64,000 nucleotides of DNA from an uncultured Rhodospirillales bacterium. GTDB lineage: Bacteria > Pseudomonadota > Alphaproteobacteria > Kiloniellales > Kiloniellaceae. The stretch lies in contig CAJXUS010000006.1 in assembly GCA_913060675.1 (NCBI GenBank), positions 1 through 64,000 on the forward strand. The letters are read 5' to 3'. Each line of letters begins with the position of its first letter. Position 1 is the first letter of the stretch. This document shows, in pieces, positions 1 through 10,074 of the stretch. A program made the position numbers and the translations under genes. The notes beneath the pieces were generated by a model, which was not told the DNA's origin, made no database searches, and saw nothing but the letters and a program-made list of their open reading frames with translations.

Positions 1-49
1 ACGAGATCAGCCTCGGTCTCGTGGGCTCGGAGATGTGTATAAGAGACAG
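1..49 (+). other. Illumina Nextera i7 adapter contamination
   Basis: Bases 1-7 match the 3' end of the P7 primer, 8-15 (CAGCCTCG) match a Nextera i7 index (N710 as I recall it), 16-30 match the read-2 overhang and 31-49 are the Tn5 mosaic end AGATGTGTATAAGAGACAG. This is library DNA left in the assembly and not bacterial sequence. It marks a contig end, so genomic sequence starts at base 50. Confidence 0.97.
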
Positions 50-1521
50 GTACTGGTTGAGTTAAAATGATCACTGCCTTGAATTCCAACACCTTTAGCA
101 AGGGCGGTAAGCGTGCGTTGGTGAAGTAATCCAAACTTTTCAGCATAGCCATCGTGGCTCATATCGAGTGATATTTCTCCCTGATTCTCGTCGCGGCGAC
201 AGGTGACATTTTGGGGCCGTTTAGCAAGCCCGCCAAAAGGCGTTAAATGAGCGGAATTGGTTTCGCAAAGTGTCGCTGTCGAGTGGGCTGCTGTTGCTCT
301 TGGCACCCATTGCCACTGAGCGTGATGGCGTTGAACACCGCAGTTGCTGATTAAACGCTCCCTCCCGACAGACATCTCAAAACTCAATGTGCCCGCGTGT
401 GCAGTGAGATCGTAACCAGGAGGTGGTGGAGCGCCAGCATCCACTATCAATAAGATACGCCCTGATTGTACGCGTTGAAAACCACTTTGAGGGGCAGACA
501 TAAGAGGCTGTTTTCGCCCTTCTGCCCTTTGCAAAACCATATCGATTTGCCAGCCATGATCTTCGTTTGAATCATTAAAAAGACTAAGACCTCCATCCCC
601 ATGGAGAAACAGCCTTAATACGGGTGACATTGATTCTATAGCAGAGATTATCGAGCCGGGTACTTCTTCGCCGCCAGCGTGGAGGGTTGCACGGATATCT
701 ATAAGATGGCGGAGAACTTCGAGATGAATATGCGGGCTGCGTTGGATGTGTCCACCATCAGGAAGGATTTGTTGAGATAGTTCCTTAGATAGCAACTTGA
801 GAGCGTGATCTAGCCATTCTTTGCCTTCAGGAAGACAAACGCTTGCATAAAGTAAGCCTTTGATGGCTCTTATTAAGTTAACGCCAGTCATGCCCGCAGG
901 TAAGCAGTGAGATAGATAGCGCGCCTGTTGCGCGAGGCTTTCGTGTAAACGCTGCCGTGTATCTATATCAGCTGAATTTCCAATGAATTCGTAGTGGCCA
1001 AGCCAGTTATAAAGGCGACAACCTGTTGTTGCCGGGTCCCACGAGAGTGCGCGCCATTTGCTATTGTCTTCAATCCACCGCTTTATCATTTCCCGTGCTG
1101 TACGACGTGCATGGTCGCCTGCGGTTGCGCGCAAGGAGCGGAGCCAGCTAAAAGAATGGTACTCTTTGAGCCAATTTGAATCTGCACCTAGAGGAGCCCA
1201 AAGAGGAGCAGGGTTCGAAATAGTTTGTCCAGCCAGTTCAATTTTTCCATTAAGAATATCGCGCCCTTTAGCAGGATCCCCCAACCAGGGGTCTGAGGGA
1301 GTGTAATTCAAACTAGGGACGGATTTTCCTTGTAAAAACCACTTGTAAAGTGGGCTGGAATAAAGGGGATATTTAAATTTATATCCCAGTCTTTCCAAAA
1401 TGATATGTAGGGGAAGTCTGAAAAATGAAGCCAAGCGTTCAGCCAAACTGGTCTTGCCGTGTAGCCAGCGGCCGACCGTTTGATTTGTATCTGATGAGTG
1501 GGTTTGGCTTCGCCCTTCCAT
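50..1521 (-). CDS. Heparinase II/III family protein, 3' end missing
   Basis: About 490 native residues survive; the C-terminus is lost at the contig end, and the open frame continues into adapter, giving the artificial tail LLYTSPSPRD. The N-terminal part carries the alpha-helical region with an FSWLRSLRA motif, and the later part the beta-rich region with NCGVQRHHAQWQWVPRA-like residues typical of the alphaproteobacterial heparinase II/III family, which acts on uronic-acid polysaccharides or is of unknown substrate. No signal peptide is evident. The ATG lies 13 bases after the rpe stop, so the two genes are probably one operon. The family is clear; the substrate cannot be told. Confidence 0.88.
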
Positions 1522-1534
1522 GCGTTATACGCTC

Positions 1535-2197
1535 TTACTGGCCTTTCATTCTTTTTATGTTGGCTGCGTAGTTATCTGGACCACCTTTAAAGGTGGCAGT
1601 GCCAGCAACAAGGAGATCTGCTCCCGCAGCGACTGCTTTAGGGGCCGTCTCAAAATTTATCCCGCCATCGACCTGAAGATCTATATCCTTACCCGTGGTG
1701 TCAATTCTCTCGCGCAATGCAGTGATTTTTCCCAGGGCTCCAGGAATAAAGGATTGTCCACCAAAGCCGGGGTTCACTGACATCACCAGTAATAGATCAA
1801 GATCGTCAATTACATGATCAACAATATCAAGGGGGGTACCTGGATTAAGAGCCAATCCAGCTTTTACGCCGAGAGACTTGATTAGTTGGATTGTTCTATG
1901 AAAATGGGGCCCAGCTTCAGGATGAATGGTAATAATATCGGCACCGGCCTCAACAAAGGCTTCAATGTAAAGATCTACAGGAGAGATCATAAGGTGGACA
2001 TCAAAGGGCTTATCTGTGGATGGGCGAACGGCCTTGGTAATTGAAGGGCCGAAAGAGATATTAGGAACAAAGTGGCCGTCCATAATATCCACGTGAATAT
2101 AATCGGCCCCAGCTTGGTCAAGGCGCTGAATTTCGAGGCCCAATTGTGAAAAATCGGCGGCGAGAATAGAGGGAGCGATACGAGTTTGCTTTTGCAT
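1535..2197 (-). CDS. rpe: Ribulose-phosphate 3-epimerase
   Basis: A 220-residue TIM-barrel protein that interconverts D-ribulose 5-phosphate and D-xylulose 5-phosphate in the pentose phosphate pathway (cytosolic, metal-dependent). The start IAPSILAADF, the HVDIMDGHFVPN block (catalytic/metal H35 and D37) and VDGGIN (D177) are all present, as is the phosphate-binding AGTATF near the C-terminus. Length is normal for the family. It is the first gene of a leftward pair with the heparinase gene, a pairing common in alphaproteobacteria. Confidence 0.97.
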   Translation of the reverse strand: MQKQTRIAPSILAADFSQLGLEIQRLDQAGADYIHVDIMDGHFVPNISFGPSITKAVRPSTDKPFDVHLMISPVDLYIEAFVEAGADIITIHPEAGPHFHRTIQLIKSLGVKAGLALNPGTPLDIVDHVIDDLDLLLVMSVNPGFGGQSFIPGALGKITALRERIDTTGKDIDLQVDGGINFETAPKAVAAGADLLVAGTATFKGGPDNYAANIKRMKGQ

Positions 2198-2323
2198 TTA
2201 TCCGGTTCGTTCTTGTCCAAGGGCGAAGAGCCCAATTACCAGTAGAAATTATAATAACTTTCGTACCAGTATAGACTCTTCTTCGCAAGGTTTTGCCAGA
2301 TAAGGCCGGATAAAGAGAGTGGG

Positions 2324-3508
2324 TTATTCGTTTGCCATAATCTTCTCGTAAAGAGCCTTGTCAGTAGCACCTTCTGAGCCAATTAGGAGAACTTTGGAGT
2401 TCTTATCAAGCCCCATAAGGTCTCTAAGTTTTGGATTGAGGGCGATTGAAATGGCTGCTGCAAGACCTGCAACGGCCGATTCACCCCCTTCAATTGAAGG
2501 GTCATGTCCAAGTGGATTTGCCAAAAGTCGCATAGAAGGAGCAACGAGATCATCGCTAATTTGAATGAAGTCAGAGGCCTCTTCGCGCAGAACTTTCCAA
2601 CCAATTGGTGAAGGCTCTCCACAAGAAAGCCCCGCCATCATTGTTTCATCGTTAATAGCTACCGTCGTTATGGTATCGTTGCGTGCACTTTCAAATAGGC
2701 AAGCAGCGAGGTTGGGCTCAACAATTATAACCCGAGGGGCATCTTGTCCCCAATGTTGACGAAGAGCGGAGCAGACTGAAGCAGCCAATCCCCCAACTCC
2801 CCCCTGGAGGAAGATATGAGTCGGCAGGGTGTGTATCTGGTTTGTTAATTCATTGGTCATGACGCCATAACCCGCCATCACATCAAGTGGTGGGTCTACA
2901 TAGCCTTCCCAAGATGTATCGGAGACAACAAACCAGCCATTTTGATCTGCCTCTTTTCGAGCCAAATGAACGGAGGCATCGTAATCGCCATCGATGCGAA
3001 TAACATTAGCTCCGAGTTGACGCATTGCCTCCGCGCGCCCTTCGCTTACACCTTTATGAATGTATATATTGCAAGTGGCACCAAATCTCTGTGCTCCCCA
3101 AGCGAGGGATCGGCCATGGTTGCCATCCGTGGCAGATACCAAGGTTATCTCTTTGGCTTCTGAAACGTATCGGCCATTTCTGATGTCGGCTAATGAAACG
3201 GGGATGTCCAGTTTTTTTGATAATTCGCGCTGGAGTACTCTCTCTGCAGCATAGGCACCTCCGAGTGCTTTAAAAGAGCCAAGGCCAAACCGAGGCCCTT
3301 CGTCTTTATATAGAATATCGTCAATACCAAGTTCGGCTGCCAAAGACGTTAATTGGTGAAGCGGGGTTGGTTTATATCCTTCCCAAGCCGTTATTTCTGC
3401 AGTTGCGGTATTGAAAGCGTCACGGGTAATAATGTCTTCACTCGCAGTTCCGGTATGGCGCTGGAAAGGAGTGTGAGATAAATCAGCGTGTTCAAAAGTC
3501 GGGAGCAT
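2324..3508 (-). CDS. dpaL: Diaminopropionate ammonia-lyase
   Basis: A 394-residue fold-type II PLP enzyme. By family it converts 2,3-diaminopropionate to pyruvate and two ammonia. The PLP lysine is K80 in GSFKALGGAYA, and the phosphate-binding glycine loop (LQGGVGGLAAS) and SATDGNHGRSLAWGA substrate loop are present. AGGA lies 8 bases before the ATG. It starts 10 bases after the M20 amidohydrolase stop in the same direction, so the peptidase may supply the amino acid or an acylated precursor. The Lrp/AsnC gene upstream is the likely regulator. A threonine dehydratase is less likely because of length and the FKALGGAYA signature. Confidence 0.92.
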   Translation of the reverse strand: MLPTFEHADLSHTPFQRHTGTASEDIITRDAFNTATAEITAWEGYKPTPLHQLTSLAAELGIDDILYKDEGPRFGLGSFKALGGAYAAERVLQRELSKKLDIPVSLADIRNGRYVSEAKEITLVSATDGNHGRSLAWGAQRFGATCNIYIHKGVSEGRAEAMRQLGANVIRIDGDYDASVHLARKEADQNGWFVVSDTSWEGYVDPPLDVMAGYGVMTNELTNQIHTLPTHIFLQGGVGGLAASVCSALRQHWGQDAPRVIIVEPNLAACLFESARNDTITTVAINDETMMAGLSCGEPSPIGWKVLREEASDFIQISDDLVAPSMRLLANPLGHDPSIEGGESAVAGLAAAISIALNPKLRDLMGLDKNSKVLLIGSEGATDKALYEKIMANE

Positions 3509-3518
3509 TTTTTGTGTC

Positions 3519-4688
3519 CTATTTGGGAAGGCGTTCGGATACTAAGGATGCCCAGTAAGACGCACCAGTAGTCAGTATTTCATCGTTAAAATCATAATCA
3601 GAAGCGTGTAATGGCTTGCCATTTGGCCCTTCGGTGCCATTGCCGATCAATATGAAACATCCCGGTCTTGCATTTGAAAGGTGGGCGAAATCTTCTGAGA
3701 AGGACATTGGAGTTCTATTGCCATCAACCTGATCGGAAAGGTTTTGTGCAACCTTAATAGATACGTCTGTCTGTTCTTGTGAATTAATCGTTTCGATAAA
3801 TTCAGTTTTGAATGAGAACTCGATATCAACGTCATGGGAATGTGCTATGCCATTGATAATACGTTGCATCAGAGATTTTATTAGATCACGAGATTCTGGC
3901 GTTCGCGCCCTTACATCCCCCTTTAGGAGAGCCGAACCTGGAAGGACATTGCGTTTGCCGTCAGTAATAAACTCAGTTACTGATACCACGCAACCACTGC
4001 CTGGTTCGAGTTTTCGCGCAACAATGTTTTGAAGAGCTTGGACTATTTCTGATCCAATTAAGATCGCATCGACACCCTGTTGGGGCATTGCGGAATGACC
4101 TCCACGTGCCTGGATATCAATTTCAAAAAGACTTTCACTGGAACAAATCGTTCCTGCACGGGTGGAGAAACTGCCTTTCGCCGCCCCAGGAAGATTATGC
4201 ATGCCGTAGACTTCATCAACCGGAAATCGTGTAAAAAGATCGTCATTAAGCATTGCCTGAGCACCGAGACCGTTTTCTTCATTAGGCTGGAAAATAAAAA
4301 CCACTGTGCCATCAAAATTTCGGGTATCGGCTAAAAATTTAGCTGCTCCGAGGAGCATGGCTGTATGCCCGTCATGCCCGCAGGCGTGCATAACTCCAGG
4401 AGTTTGTGAGCCATAGTCGTGTGTACTTGTTTCGGATATTGGCAATGCATCCATGTCTGCTCTTAACCCGATAGCTCTATTGCCGCCCCCATTTTTAAGG
4501 ATACCAATTACCCCTGTACCTCCGATTTTTTCAAAAACCTCAAGTCCAGAAGATCTGAGTTCTGATGCAACTTTTTCGGCGGTTTTAGTCTCATCAAATC
4601 CAAGTTCTGGATGACGATGGAGATCGTGACGGATCTTTCTCATCATGTCATTGAGAGGGTCAAGAGTTTGCGGAGTGATACTAGCCAT
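3519..4688 (-). CDS. M20 family amidohydrolase (HipO/AbgB-like)
   Basis: A cytosolic metallo-hydrolase of 389 residues that removes acyl groups from amino acids or related amides. Metal ligands are visible in HACGHDGHTAMLL and NEENGLGAQAML, followed by MHNLPG, and the dimerisation domain (GGHSAMPQQGVDAI) sits in the middle. The ATG at 4688 is preferred over an upstream TTG (4694) because AGAGG precedes it at good spacing. It is the promoter-proximal gene of the pair with dpaL, divergent from an Lrp/AsnC gene 125 bases away. The exact substrate is unknown; an N-acyl-diaminopropionate is only a guess from the neighbour. Confidence 0.9.
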   Translation of the reverse strand: MASITPQTLDPLNDMMRKIRHDLHRHPELGFDETKTAEKVASELRSSGLEVFEKIGGTGVIGILKNGGGNRAIGLRADMDALPISETSTHDYGSQTPGVMHACGHDGHTAMLLGAAKFLADTRNFDGTVVFIFQPNEENGLGAQAMLNDDLFTRFPVDEVYGMHNLPGAAKGSFSTRAGTICSSESLFEIDIQARGGHSAMPQQGVDAILIGSEIVQALQNIVARKLEPGSGCVVSVTEFITDGKRNVLPGSALLKGDVRARTPESRDLIKSLMQRIINGIAHSHDVDIEFSFKTEFIETINSQEQTDVSIKVAQNLSDQVDGNRTPMSFSEDFAHLSNARPGCFILIGNGTEGPNGKPLHASDYDFNDEILTTGASYWASLVSERLPK

Positions 4689-4812
4689 GGTCAAAACCTC
4701 TATTTCATATAATTACAGAATATCATATGTATTGTCCGAAATTAATTGAAGATGATAAGATTATGGATAAAATTTATTCCATGTTGGTCAATTTGTTCTG
4801 AAGGAGATTGTA
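4689..4812. promoter_or_regulatory. Divergent promoter region, M20-dpaL operon and Lrp/AsnC gene
   Basis: This AT-rich interval separates two divergent transcription units. It contains an imperfect inverted repeat, ATGGATAAAATTTATTCCAT at about 4764-4783, of the size and AT-rich centre seen in Lrp/AsnC operators. A strong ribosome site, AAGGAG, lies before the regulator ATG at 4813. Operator assignment is inference. Confidence 0.45.
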
Positions 4813-5271
4813 ATGGATTCATTTGACTACAAGATTTTGGCGCAAGTACAAACGGACAGCCGGATGACTGCTGAGCGTATAAGTGAGGGGGTTGGGTTAT
4901 CGCCTGCTGCGGTTCAAAAGAGGTTAAAGAGGCTAAGAGATAGCGGAGTTATTCGCTCTGAAGTCGCCTTGCTCGATCCCCGAAAGCTTGGGCATCCCAT
5001 GACGGTGATTACCGAAGTAAGCCTAGAGCGTGAAAACTTAAATGTTCTCGATGCCTTTAAGCGCAGAATGCGTCAGGCTGAAGAGGTACAGCAATGTTAC
5101 TACACGACGGGTGAAGCTGATTTTATCATTATTTTACTTGTAAGAGATATTCAGCATTACGAACAGTTTACGAGAGAGTATTTTTTTGGAAATTCTGAAA
5201 TAAGTAAATTTAAAACAAATATTGTTATGGACCAAGTAAAGGTGGGTTTAAAAATTCCTATCCATAATTAA
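4813..5271 (+). CDS. Lrp/AsnC family transcriptional regulator
   Basis: A 152-residue DNA-binding protein. The N-terminal winged helix (residues about 5-55, with MTAERISEGVGLSPAAVQKR) is followed by the ligand-sensing RAM domain (about 65-145), including the YYTTGEADFIIILLV strand region. Members of this family sense amino acids and control adjacent catabolic genes. Divergence from the M20-dpaL pair suggests it controls that operon in response to diaminopropionate or a related amino acid; this is inference from context. Confidence 0.93.
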   Translation: MDSFDYKILAQVQTDSRMTAERISEGVGLSPAAVQKRLKRLRDSGVIRSEVALLDPRKLGHPMTVITEVSLERENLNVLDAFKRRMRQAEEVQQCYYTTGEADFIIILLVRDIQHYEQFTREYFFGNSEISKFKTNIVMDQVKVGLKIPIHN

Positions 5272-5581
5272 ATACTTCTGCATTTGTAGTAAGTACCTTA
5301 AATATATTAATTATGCTATACGGTTTAATTTTATGGTATTCAATTGGCAGTAGAAAAGATGTCTCTCTAATAATAACGAAAACAAATAGTTATGTAGTGA
5401 TATGATAATAATTACGTGCCGATTTATTCTTTTATAAGTAGTTAAAGGTAGTAATTTTAAACTCTCCTTAAGAATTTGTGCATATCATAGTATGCGTAGA
5501 TGGTGGTTGCCTGGATAGATAAAGAAAAATAAATTTCTAGCTATTAAGGCATTAAAGGGCGATAGGAGGATTTCTAGGGCT
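5272..5581. other. AT-rich intergenic region upstream of chemoreceptor gene
   Basis: About 310 bases without a convincing gene on either strand. It must hold the 3' end of the Lrp transcript and the chemoreceptor promoter. AGGAGG at about 5565-5571 lies 12 bases before the chemoreceptor ATG. No strong hairpin or clear promoter box was recognised. Confidence 0.5.
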
Positions 5582-7774
5582 ATGAGTATTTCTAAAATAT
5601 TTGGTATGAGAATATCAAAAAAACTCCCCATATTATTCGTTATAATTTCGGCTTTATCCGTAGTTTCTGTTGGTATATTTAGCGTCATAAATACGTCAAC
5701 AAGTTTACTACATCTTGAAGAGCAAACGCTCATAGCTTTGGCTGAATCCCGAAAAAACTCATTGAATAATTATCTGAAGTCTATCGAAGAAGATTTGGTT
5801 GTATCTGCTGCAAATGGCTATGTGCAGAACGCAATGTCGAACTTCACCCTTGGGTTTCGTGATGAAAAAAGGGTTCACAAGGATCCTTTAAAATCATTAC
5901 ATGGAATTTATATCAATGATAAAACTGCAGAGGCTACTAATTCAAAGGGAAATCCAGAAAAAATTGGTGAAAAGCATTTGTATGATGGCCCCAAACTTGA
6001 AGGTGCTTATCACACTGAACACAGACGTTTTCACCCTTGGTTTCGCCAAATGCTTCTTGCCCGTGGGTATTATGATATCTTTTTGGTCGATGGGGATGGC
6101 AATGTTGTCTATACCGTTTTTAAAGAGCTGGACTATGCGACCAATTTAATCGATGGAAAATATAAAGATACTGGGCTAGCGGAGGCCTTTAAAGCTGCCC
6201 TGGCTAATAAAAAATCGGGAAGTCTAAGCTTCATTGACTTTGCTCCTTATTCACCCAGTTATGGTGCCCCCGCGAGTTTCATGTCGACACCGATTGTTTC
6301 AAAAAACGGTTTTCAAGGTGTTCTTATTTTTCAAATGCCGATTGATAGAATCAATGGTGTGCTCCAGCAGGAAACTGGAATGGGTGAGTCTGGCGAAACC
6401 TATGTCGTCGGCAGGGATTATTTGATGCGTAGTGATTCCCGGTTTTCCGAGGAATCAACAATTTTGAGTACAGAAGTGAATACCGAAACGGTGCGCCTCG
6501 CTCTTGAAGGTAAGGTTGGTATTAGTATTGTTCCTGATTATCGTGGAATTAATGTCCTGTCCGCATACCAGCCACTTGATTTCTTAGGTGTTCGTTGGGC
6601 TCTGATGGCTGAGATCGATGAAGAAGAAGTTGTGGCTCCTTCAAATGAAGCGGCATTTTACATCTTTTTAATTGGCCTTGGTGTCTTATTTTTAGTGGCG
6701 CTTCTGGGGTGGTATTTTGCACGTTCGATCGTGAAGCCGCTCCAAAAATCAACATCCGAGATGCTTATGTTGGCTGAGGGTGATAAGTCATTTGAAATCT
6801 CTGGCTTGACCTTGTCTGATGAAATCGGAGACATCGCTTCAGCACTTCAAACCTTTAAAGAGAATGCGATTGCACAAGACGAAATGGCGGCCAAAGAGAC
6901 AGAAATGGTAAGCCAGCGTGAGGTTCGGACTAAGAAGATTGAAGACCTGGTCGCTCAGTTTGAAACTGATAGTAATGAAATACTGACGCATGTTGGCGCA
7001 GCAGCTTCTCAAATGAATACGACTTCTGGTGAGATGTCATCCGTTGCTCAGGATACAGCTGTTCGTTCGAACACGGTGGCGGCAGCAGCTGAAGAAGCCT
7101 CTGTCAATGTTCAAACAGTGGCTGCGGCAGCTGAAGAACTGAGTTGCTCCATCGAAGAAATTAACCGTCAAGTTGGACAATCAAGTGAAATCGCAAGTGA
7201 TGCGGTTTTAAAAGCGGATGCAAACATTGCCACAATCAAGGGGCTTGAAGAGGCTTCCAATCGGATTGGTGAGGTGGTTGGATTAATATCTGACATTGCT
7301 GAACAGACTAATTTGCTTGCCCTTAATGCAACCATTGAGGCCGCCCGAGCAGGCGAAGCTGGTAAGGGCTTTGCAGTGGTGGCAAGTGAAGTGAAAAACC
7401 TTGCAAATCAAACCGCAAAAGCCACGGAAGAAATCAGTGGTCAGGTTGATGAGATGCAAGGCGTAACCCGCACAGCTGTTGATGCGATTGAGGCGATCGG
7501 TAAAACCATCGAATCAATGAACGAAATTTCTGTTTCAATCTCTACCGCGATTGAAGAGCAAGGCTCAGCCACTCAGGAGATTTCCCGTAACGTGCAAGAG
7601 GCTTCAGCAGGGACTGCAGAGGTTACGTCTAACATGCAAGGCGTAAGTGAAGCGTCCACCCAAACTGGGAATTCTTCACAACAAGTGCTGGAAGCGTCCA
7701 ATGATTTGGCGGTTCAAGCAGAAGAGATGCGTAAGAGCGTTGATGCCTTTATCGAAGGCATCCGCGCAGCCTAA
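5582..7774 (+). CDS. Methyl-accepting chemotaxis protein
   Basis: A 730-residue transmembrane chemoreceptor. A first membrane helix (about residues 15-37) is followed by a roughly 315-residue periplasmic sensor of the double-Cache type ([20 protein letters not shown] and [15 protein letters not shown] regions), a second helix (about 358-382), HAMP, and the long coiled-coil signalling domain with the hairpin tip [20 protein letters not shown]. It would signal through CheA/CheW to the flagellum. There is no C-terminal pentapeptide for CheR tethering. No che genes are nearby, so it is an orphan receptor; the ligand is unknown. A second in-frame ATG lies at 5606. Confidence 0.95.
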   Translation: MSISKIFGMRISKKLPILFVIISALSVVSVGIFSVINTSTSLLHLEEQTLIALAESRKNSLNNYLKSIEEDLVVSAANGYVQNAMSNFTLGFRDEKRVHKDPLKSLHGIYINDKTAEATNSKGNPEKIGEKHLYDGPKLEGAYHTEHRRFHPWFRQMLLARGYYDIFLVDGDGNVVYTVFKELDYATNLIDGKYKDTGLAEAFKAALANKKSGSLSFIDFAPYSPSYGAPASFMSTPIVSKNGFQGVLIFQMPIDRINGVLQQETGMGESGETYVVGRDYLMRSDSRFSEESTILSTEVNTETVRLALEGKVGISIVPDYRGINVLSAYQPLDFLGVRWALMAEIDEEEVVAPSNEAAFYIFLIGLGVLFLVALLGWYFARSIVKPLQKSTSEMLMLAEGDKSFEISGLTLSDEIGDIASALQTFKENAIAQDEMAAKETEMVSQREVRTKKIEDLVAQFETDSNEILTHVGAAASQMNTTSGEMSSVAQDTAVRSNTVAAAAEEASVNVQTVAAAAEELSCSIEEINRQVGQSSEIASDAVLKADANIATIKGLEEASNRIGEVVGLISDIAEQTNLLALNATIEAARAGEAGKGFAVVASEVKNLANQTAKATEEISGQVDEMQGVTRTAVDAIEAIGKTIESMNEISVSISTAIEEQGSATQEISRNVQEASAGTAEVTSNMQGVSEASTQTGNSSQQVLEASNDLAVQAEEMRKSVDAFIEGIRAA

Positions 7775-7782
7775 CCAAAAGG

Positions 7783-9168
7783 CTAGGCTACTTTACGAAG
7801 GCGGCAGGCGTAAAAACCGTCCATGCCGCCTTCGTCGTGTCTGTGGCACGGTAGGCAGCGAAGATCACCCTTGTCAGTCAATAGAGAAGATAACCACTCT
7901 GCATCTCCGAGCTCTTTGCTTTGTACAGGTACTCGTTCGAATTTGCCTTGATTTTCTCCCAAAAATTTCTCAATTTGCAGGTGACCTTCTTCAGGTTCAA
8001 GCGAACAAGTTGCGTAGACAAGGGTTCCACCAGGATTGAGCATTTCCGCGCAGTTCTTCAGTAATTCAGCTTGTAGTTCAGCAAGAGTTTCAATGTCTTC
8101 TGGGCGTTTGATGCGACCCAACTCAGGGTGTTTGCGAAGGGTCCCTGTCGCAGAGCAAGGGGCATCGAGTAGTAGGGCATCAAATTTTTCTTCAGGTTGC
8201 CAGCTCGTGGCATCTGCAGTGATAACTTCTGCTTTCAACTGAAGGCGTTCTAAATTTTCATGGACACGTTTCAAGCGCTTGGCAGAAGAATCGACTGCCG
8301 TAACTGAGGCGCCAGCTGTAATTAACTCAGCAGTTTTCCCACCAGGTGCCGCACAAATATCACCGACCCGCTTACCTGATACAGAACCCAGTAAGAGAGC
8401 TGGCAAGCTGGCTGCAAAATCTTGTACCCACCATTCACCATCGGCATAGCCTTCTAGGAATACAGGATCGCCAGTACCAGCAGGTAAACGGATCGAATTT
8501 CCAGAAGTAACGGTGCCTTCGAGTCTTTCAGCCCAATCAACGGGGTTTTGTTTAACGGTAAGATCAAGAGGGGCTTCAGCGAGGTGACTTAAGGCTATTG
8601 CCCGCGCCGTTTCTTCGCCGTAGGTGCTGACCCATTTATTCCAAAGCCATCGCGGAAGGTTGTCATAGCTCTCGTCCATGGTTGAGAGCATGTCTTGGCC
8701 TTCGCGAGAAAGGCGTCGTAACACAGCGTTCATCAGAGGTTTGTTGCCGCTGATACGTGGTCCGCTAGCCAAATCAAGGCTTGTACTGACTGCTGCATGT
8801 GGTGGTGTATCGAGATAGAGAAGCTGAACCGCACCAAGGCGAATGATATCGCGAACATCGGCCATCTTTGATGGAAGCTTGCGTTTCATGCAGGCGTTGA
8901 TCGCTTTATCAATCTGACCCAATCGACGCATAAGTGTCGAAATCAACAATCGGGTAAAGGCACGATCCCGTCTTTCCATGCTTTCAAAATCAGCCTGATG
9001 GTTACTCAGGGCTTCATCAAAAGTTTGGTTCTCCCGCAGGATGTTTTTTAAAAGAGCCAGGACAAGTTTCCTCGGATTTGCTGGACGGCGGGGCTTTGGC
9101 CCTTTGCCAGAGTTGTTGTTCCGAGGCGTATCTTTATTTGATTTGGTGCGATTTTCAGTCATGGGCAT
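7783..9168 (-). CDS. rsmB: 16S rRNA (cytosine-C5)-methyltransferase RsmB/NOP family
   Basis: A 461-residue protein with an N-terminal basic tail, a NusB-like RNA-binding domain (about 35-170) and a C-terminal SAM methyltransferase domain. SAM motif VGDICAAPGGKTAELI and both catalytic cysteines (DAPCSATGT and YATCSLEPEEG) are present, so it should methylate C967 or an equivalent base of 16S rRNA. The gene converges on the chemoreceptor gene with only 8 bases between stops. ATGs at 9168 and 9162 are both possible starts. Confidence 0.94.
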   Translation of the reverse strand: MPMTENRTKSNKDTPRNNNSGKGPKPRRPANPRKLVLALLKNILRENQTFDEALSNHQADFESMERRDRAFTRLLISTLMRRLGQIDKAINACMKRKLPSKMADVRDIIRLGAVQLLYLDTPPHAAVSTSLDLASGPRISGNKPLMNAVLRRLSREGQDMLSTMDESYDNLPRWLWNKWVSTYGEETARAIALSHLAEAPLDLTVKQNPVDWAERLEGTVTSGNSIRLPAGTGDPVFLEGYADGEWWVQDFAASLPALLLGSVSGKRVGDICAAPGGKTAELITAGASVTAVDSSAKRLKRVHENLERLQLKAEVITADATSWQPEEKFDALLLDAPCSATGTLRKHPELGRIKRPEDIETLAELQAELLKNCAEMLNPGGTLVYATCSLEPEEGHLQIEKFLGENQGKFERVPVQSKELGDAEWLSSLLTDKGDLRCLPCHRHDEGGMDGFYACRLRKVA

Positions 9169-9366
9169 GGGTTTACCACGTCTGACGAGGGAGAAAATAG
9201 CTAATTTTGCGTAGGTGATATGTTTTTGGACAAAAAATCACAGTATGGCGTTGTATGATAGTATAAAACCTAACCTTTTACAGAGGTATAGGTGCGTCAA
9301 ATTGAGGAAGGAAAATTCCAGTGACAAGGGTTGGCATCGGGGTGGGGAAATGCCATATCAATAGTC

Positions 9367-9627
9367 ATGACCCGATCTTTTACGACACATACACCTAAAC
9401 AGAAAAATCGTAAGAACCACTTTCCTGCACCAGGTGAAGTGGCTTCAGGTGTTAAACGGAAAAAAGTTACGCCTAAAGATCTCGATAACGCTATAGAAGC
9501 AAGACTTCAGCGTGAAAGGGAATTTATGGAAGGGTTGGAGACGAAAAAAGAGATCGGCGGCCCAAGTGGCCCAGAGCCAACACGATATGGCGACTGGGAG
9601 CGAAAGGGCATATGCGTTGATTTCTAA
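9367..9627 (+). CDS. Succinate dehydrogenase assembly factor 4 (DUF1674)
   Basis: A small protein (86 residues from the ATG) ending in GPEPTRYGDWERKGICVDF, the diagnostic C-terminus of the SdhAF4/DUF1674 family, which chaperones FAD-loaded SDH flavoprotein subunit in complex II assembly. The N-terminal half is basic and variable. The start is uncertain: ATG at 9367 has no strong ribosome site, and a TTG at 9331 lies after GAGGAAGG (9304-9311). It stands between rsmB (divergent) and the chorismate mutase gene; RsmB and DUF1674 genes are often neighbours in alphaproteobacteria. Confidence 0.85.
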   Translation: MTRSFTTHTPKQKNRKNHFPAPGEVASGVKRKKVTPKDLDNAIEARLQREREFMEGLETKKEIGGPSGPEPTRYGDWERKGICVDF

Positions 9628-9694
9628 TTTGGCCTTTAGTGTATTGGTTTGGGGTGTCAACTTTGTTGACCCGATTTCGGAGTAACGCAGAGTT

Positions 9695-9976
9695 ATGGAG
9701 CTTCTCGCACCTTATCGCCGCCGTATTGATGATCTTGATGATCAAATTATGGAGCTTTTCTCTCAACGGTTTGAAGTTATTCGCGAGGTTGCAGATCTCA
9801 AAAACGAGCACGGAATTCCGGCGATTTTGAAAGATCGTGTTGATGAGGTCCGTGAGAGAAATGCTGCTACGGGAGCGTCAAAAGGCCTGGACCCTGAGTT
9901 TATACGCAAGCTTTATACCCTTATTATCGACGAAGCCTGTGATCTAGAAGATCGCTTAATGGGTAATAAAGAATAG
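9695..9976 (+). CDS. Chorismate mutase (AroQ class)
   Basis: A 93-residue all-helical protein that rearranges chorismate to prephenate for phenylalanine and tyrosine synthesis. The first helix has the RRRIDDLDDQIMELFSQR signature, with K35-containing VADLKNEHGIP, DRVDEVRERNA and an EFIRKLYTLIIDEA closing helix, all typical of AroQ. It is a free-standing domain without a prephenate dehydratase partner. It follows the SDH assembly factor gene by 67 bases. Confidence 0.93.
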   Translation: MELLAPYRRRIDDLDDQIMELFSQRFEVIREVADLKNEHGIPAILKDRVDEVRERNAATGASKGLDPEFIRKLYTLIIDEACDLEDRLMGNKE

Positions 9977-10074
9977 GCCCAGAGTCCGTCGGTTTTCCAG
10001 AGTATGTAGATTTTAAAGCCCTTAGAAACTAAGAGCTCTCTTACTTATCCCTCTTTATCTCACAGGGAATTTGC

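Noticed and set aside
1-49. Extra C-terminal residues of the heparinase frame as a natural tail
   Set aside because: They are encoded by sequencing adapter, so they carry no biology.
5418-5425. GCCGATTT resembling a sigma-28 -10 box before the chemoreceptor gene
   Set aside because: No matching -35 element at the proper distance, and one short match in AT-rich DNA is expected by chance.
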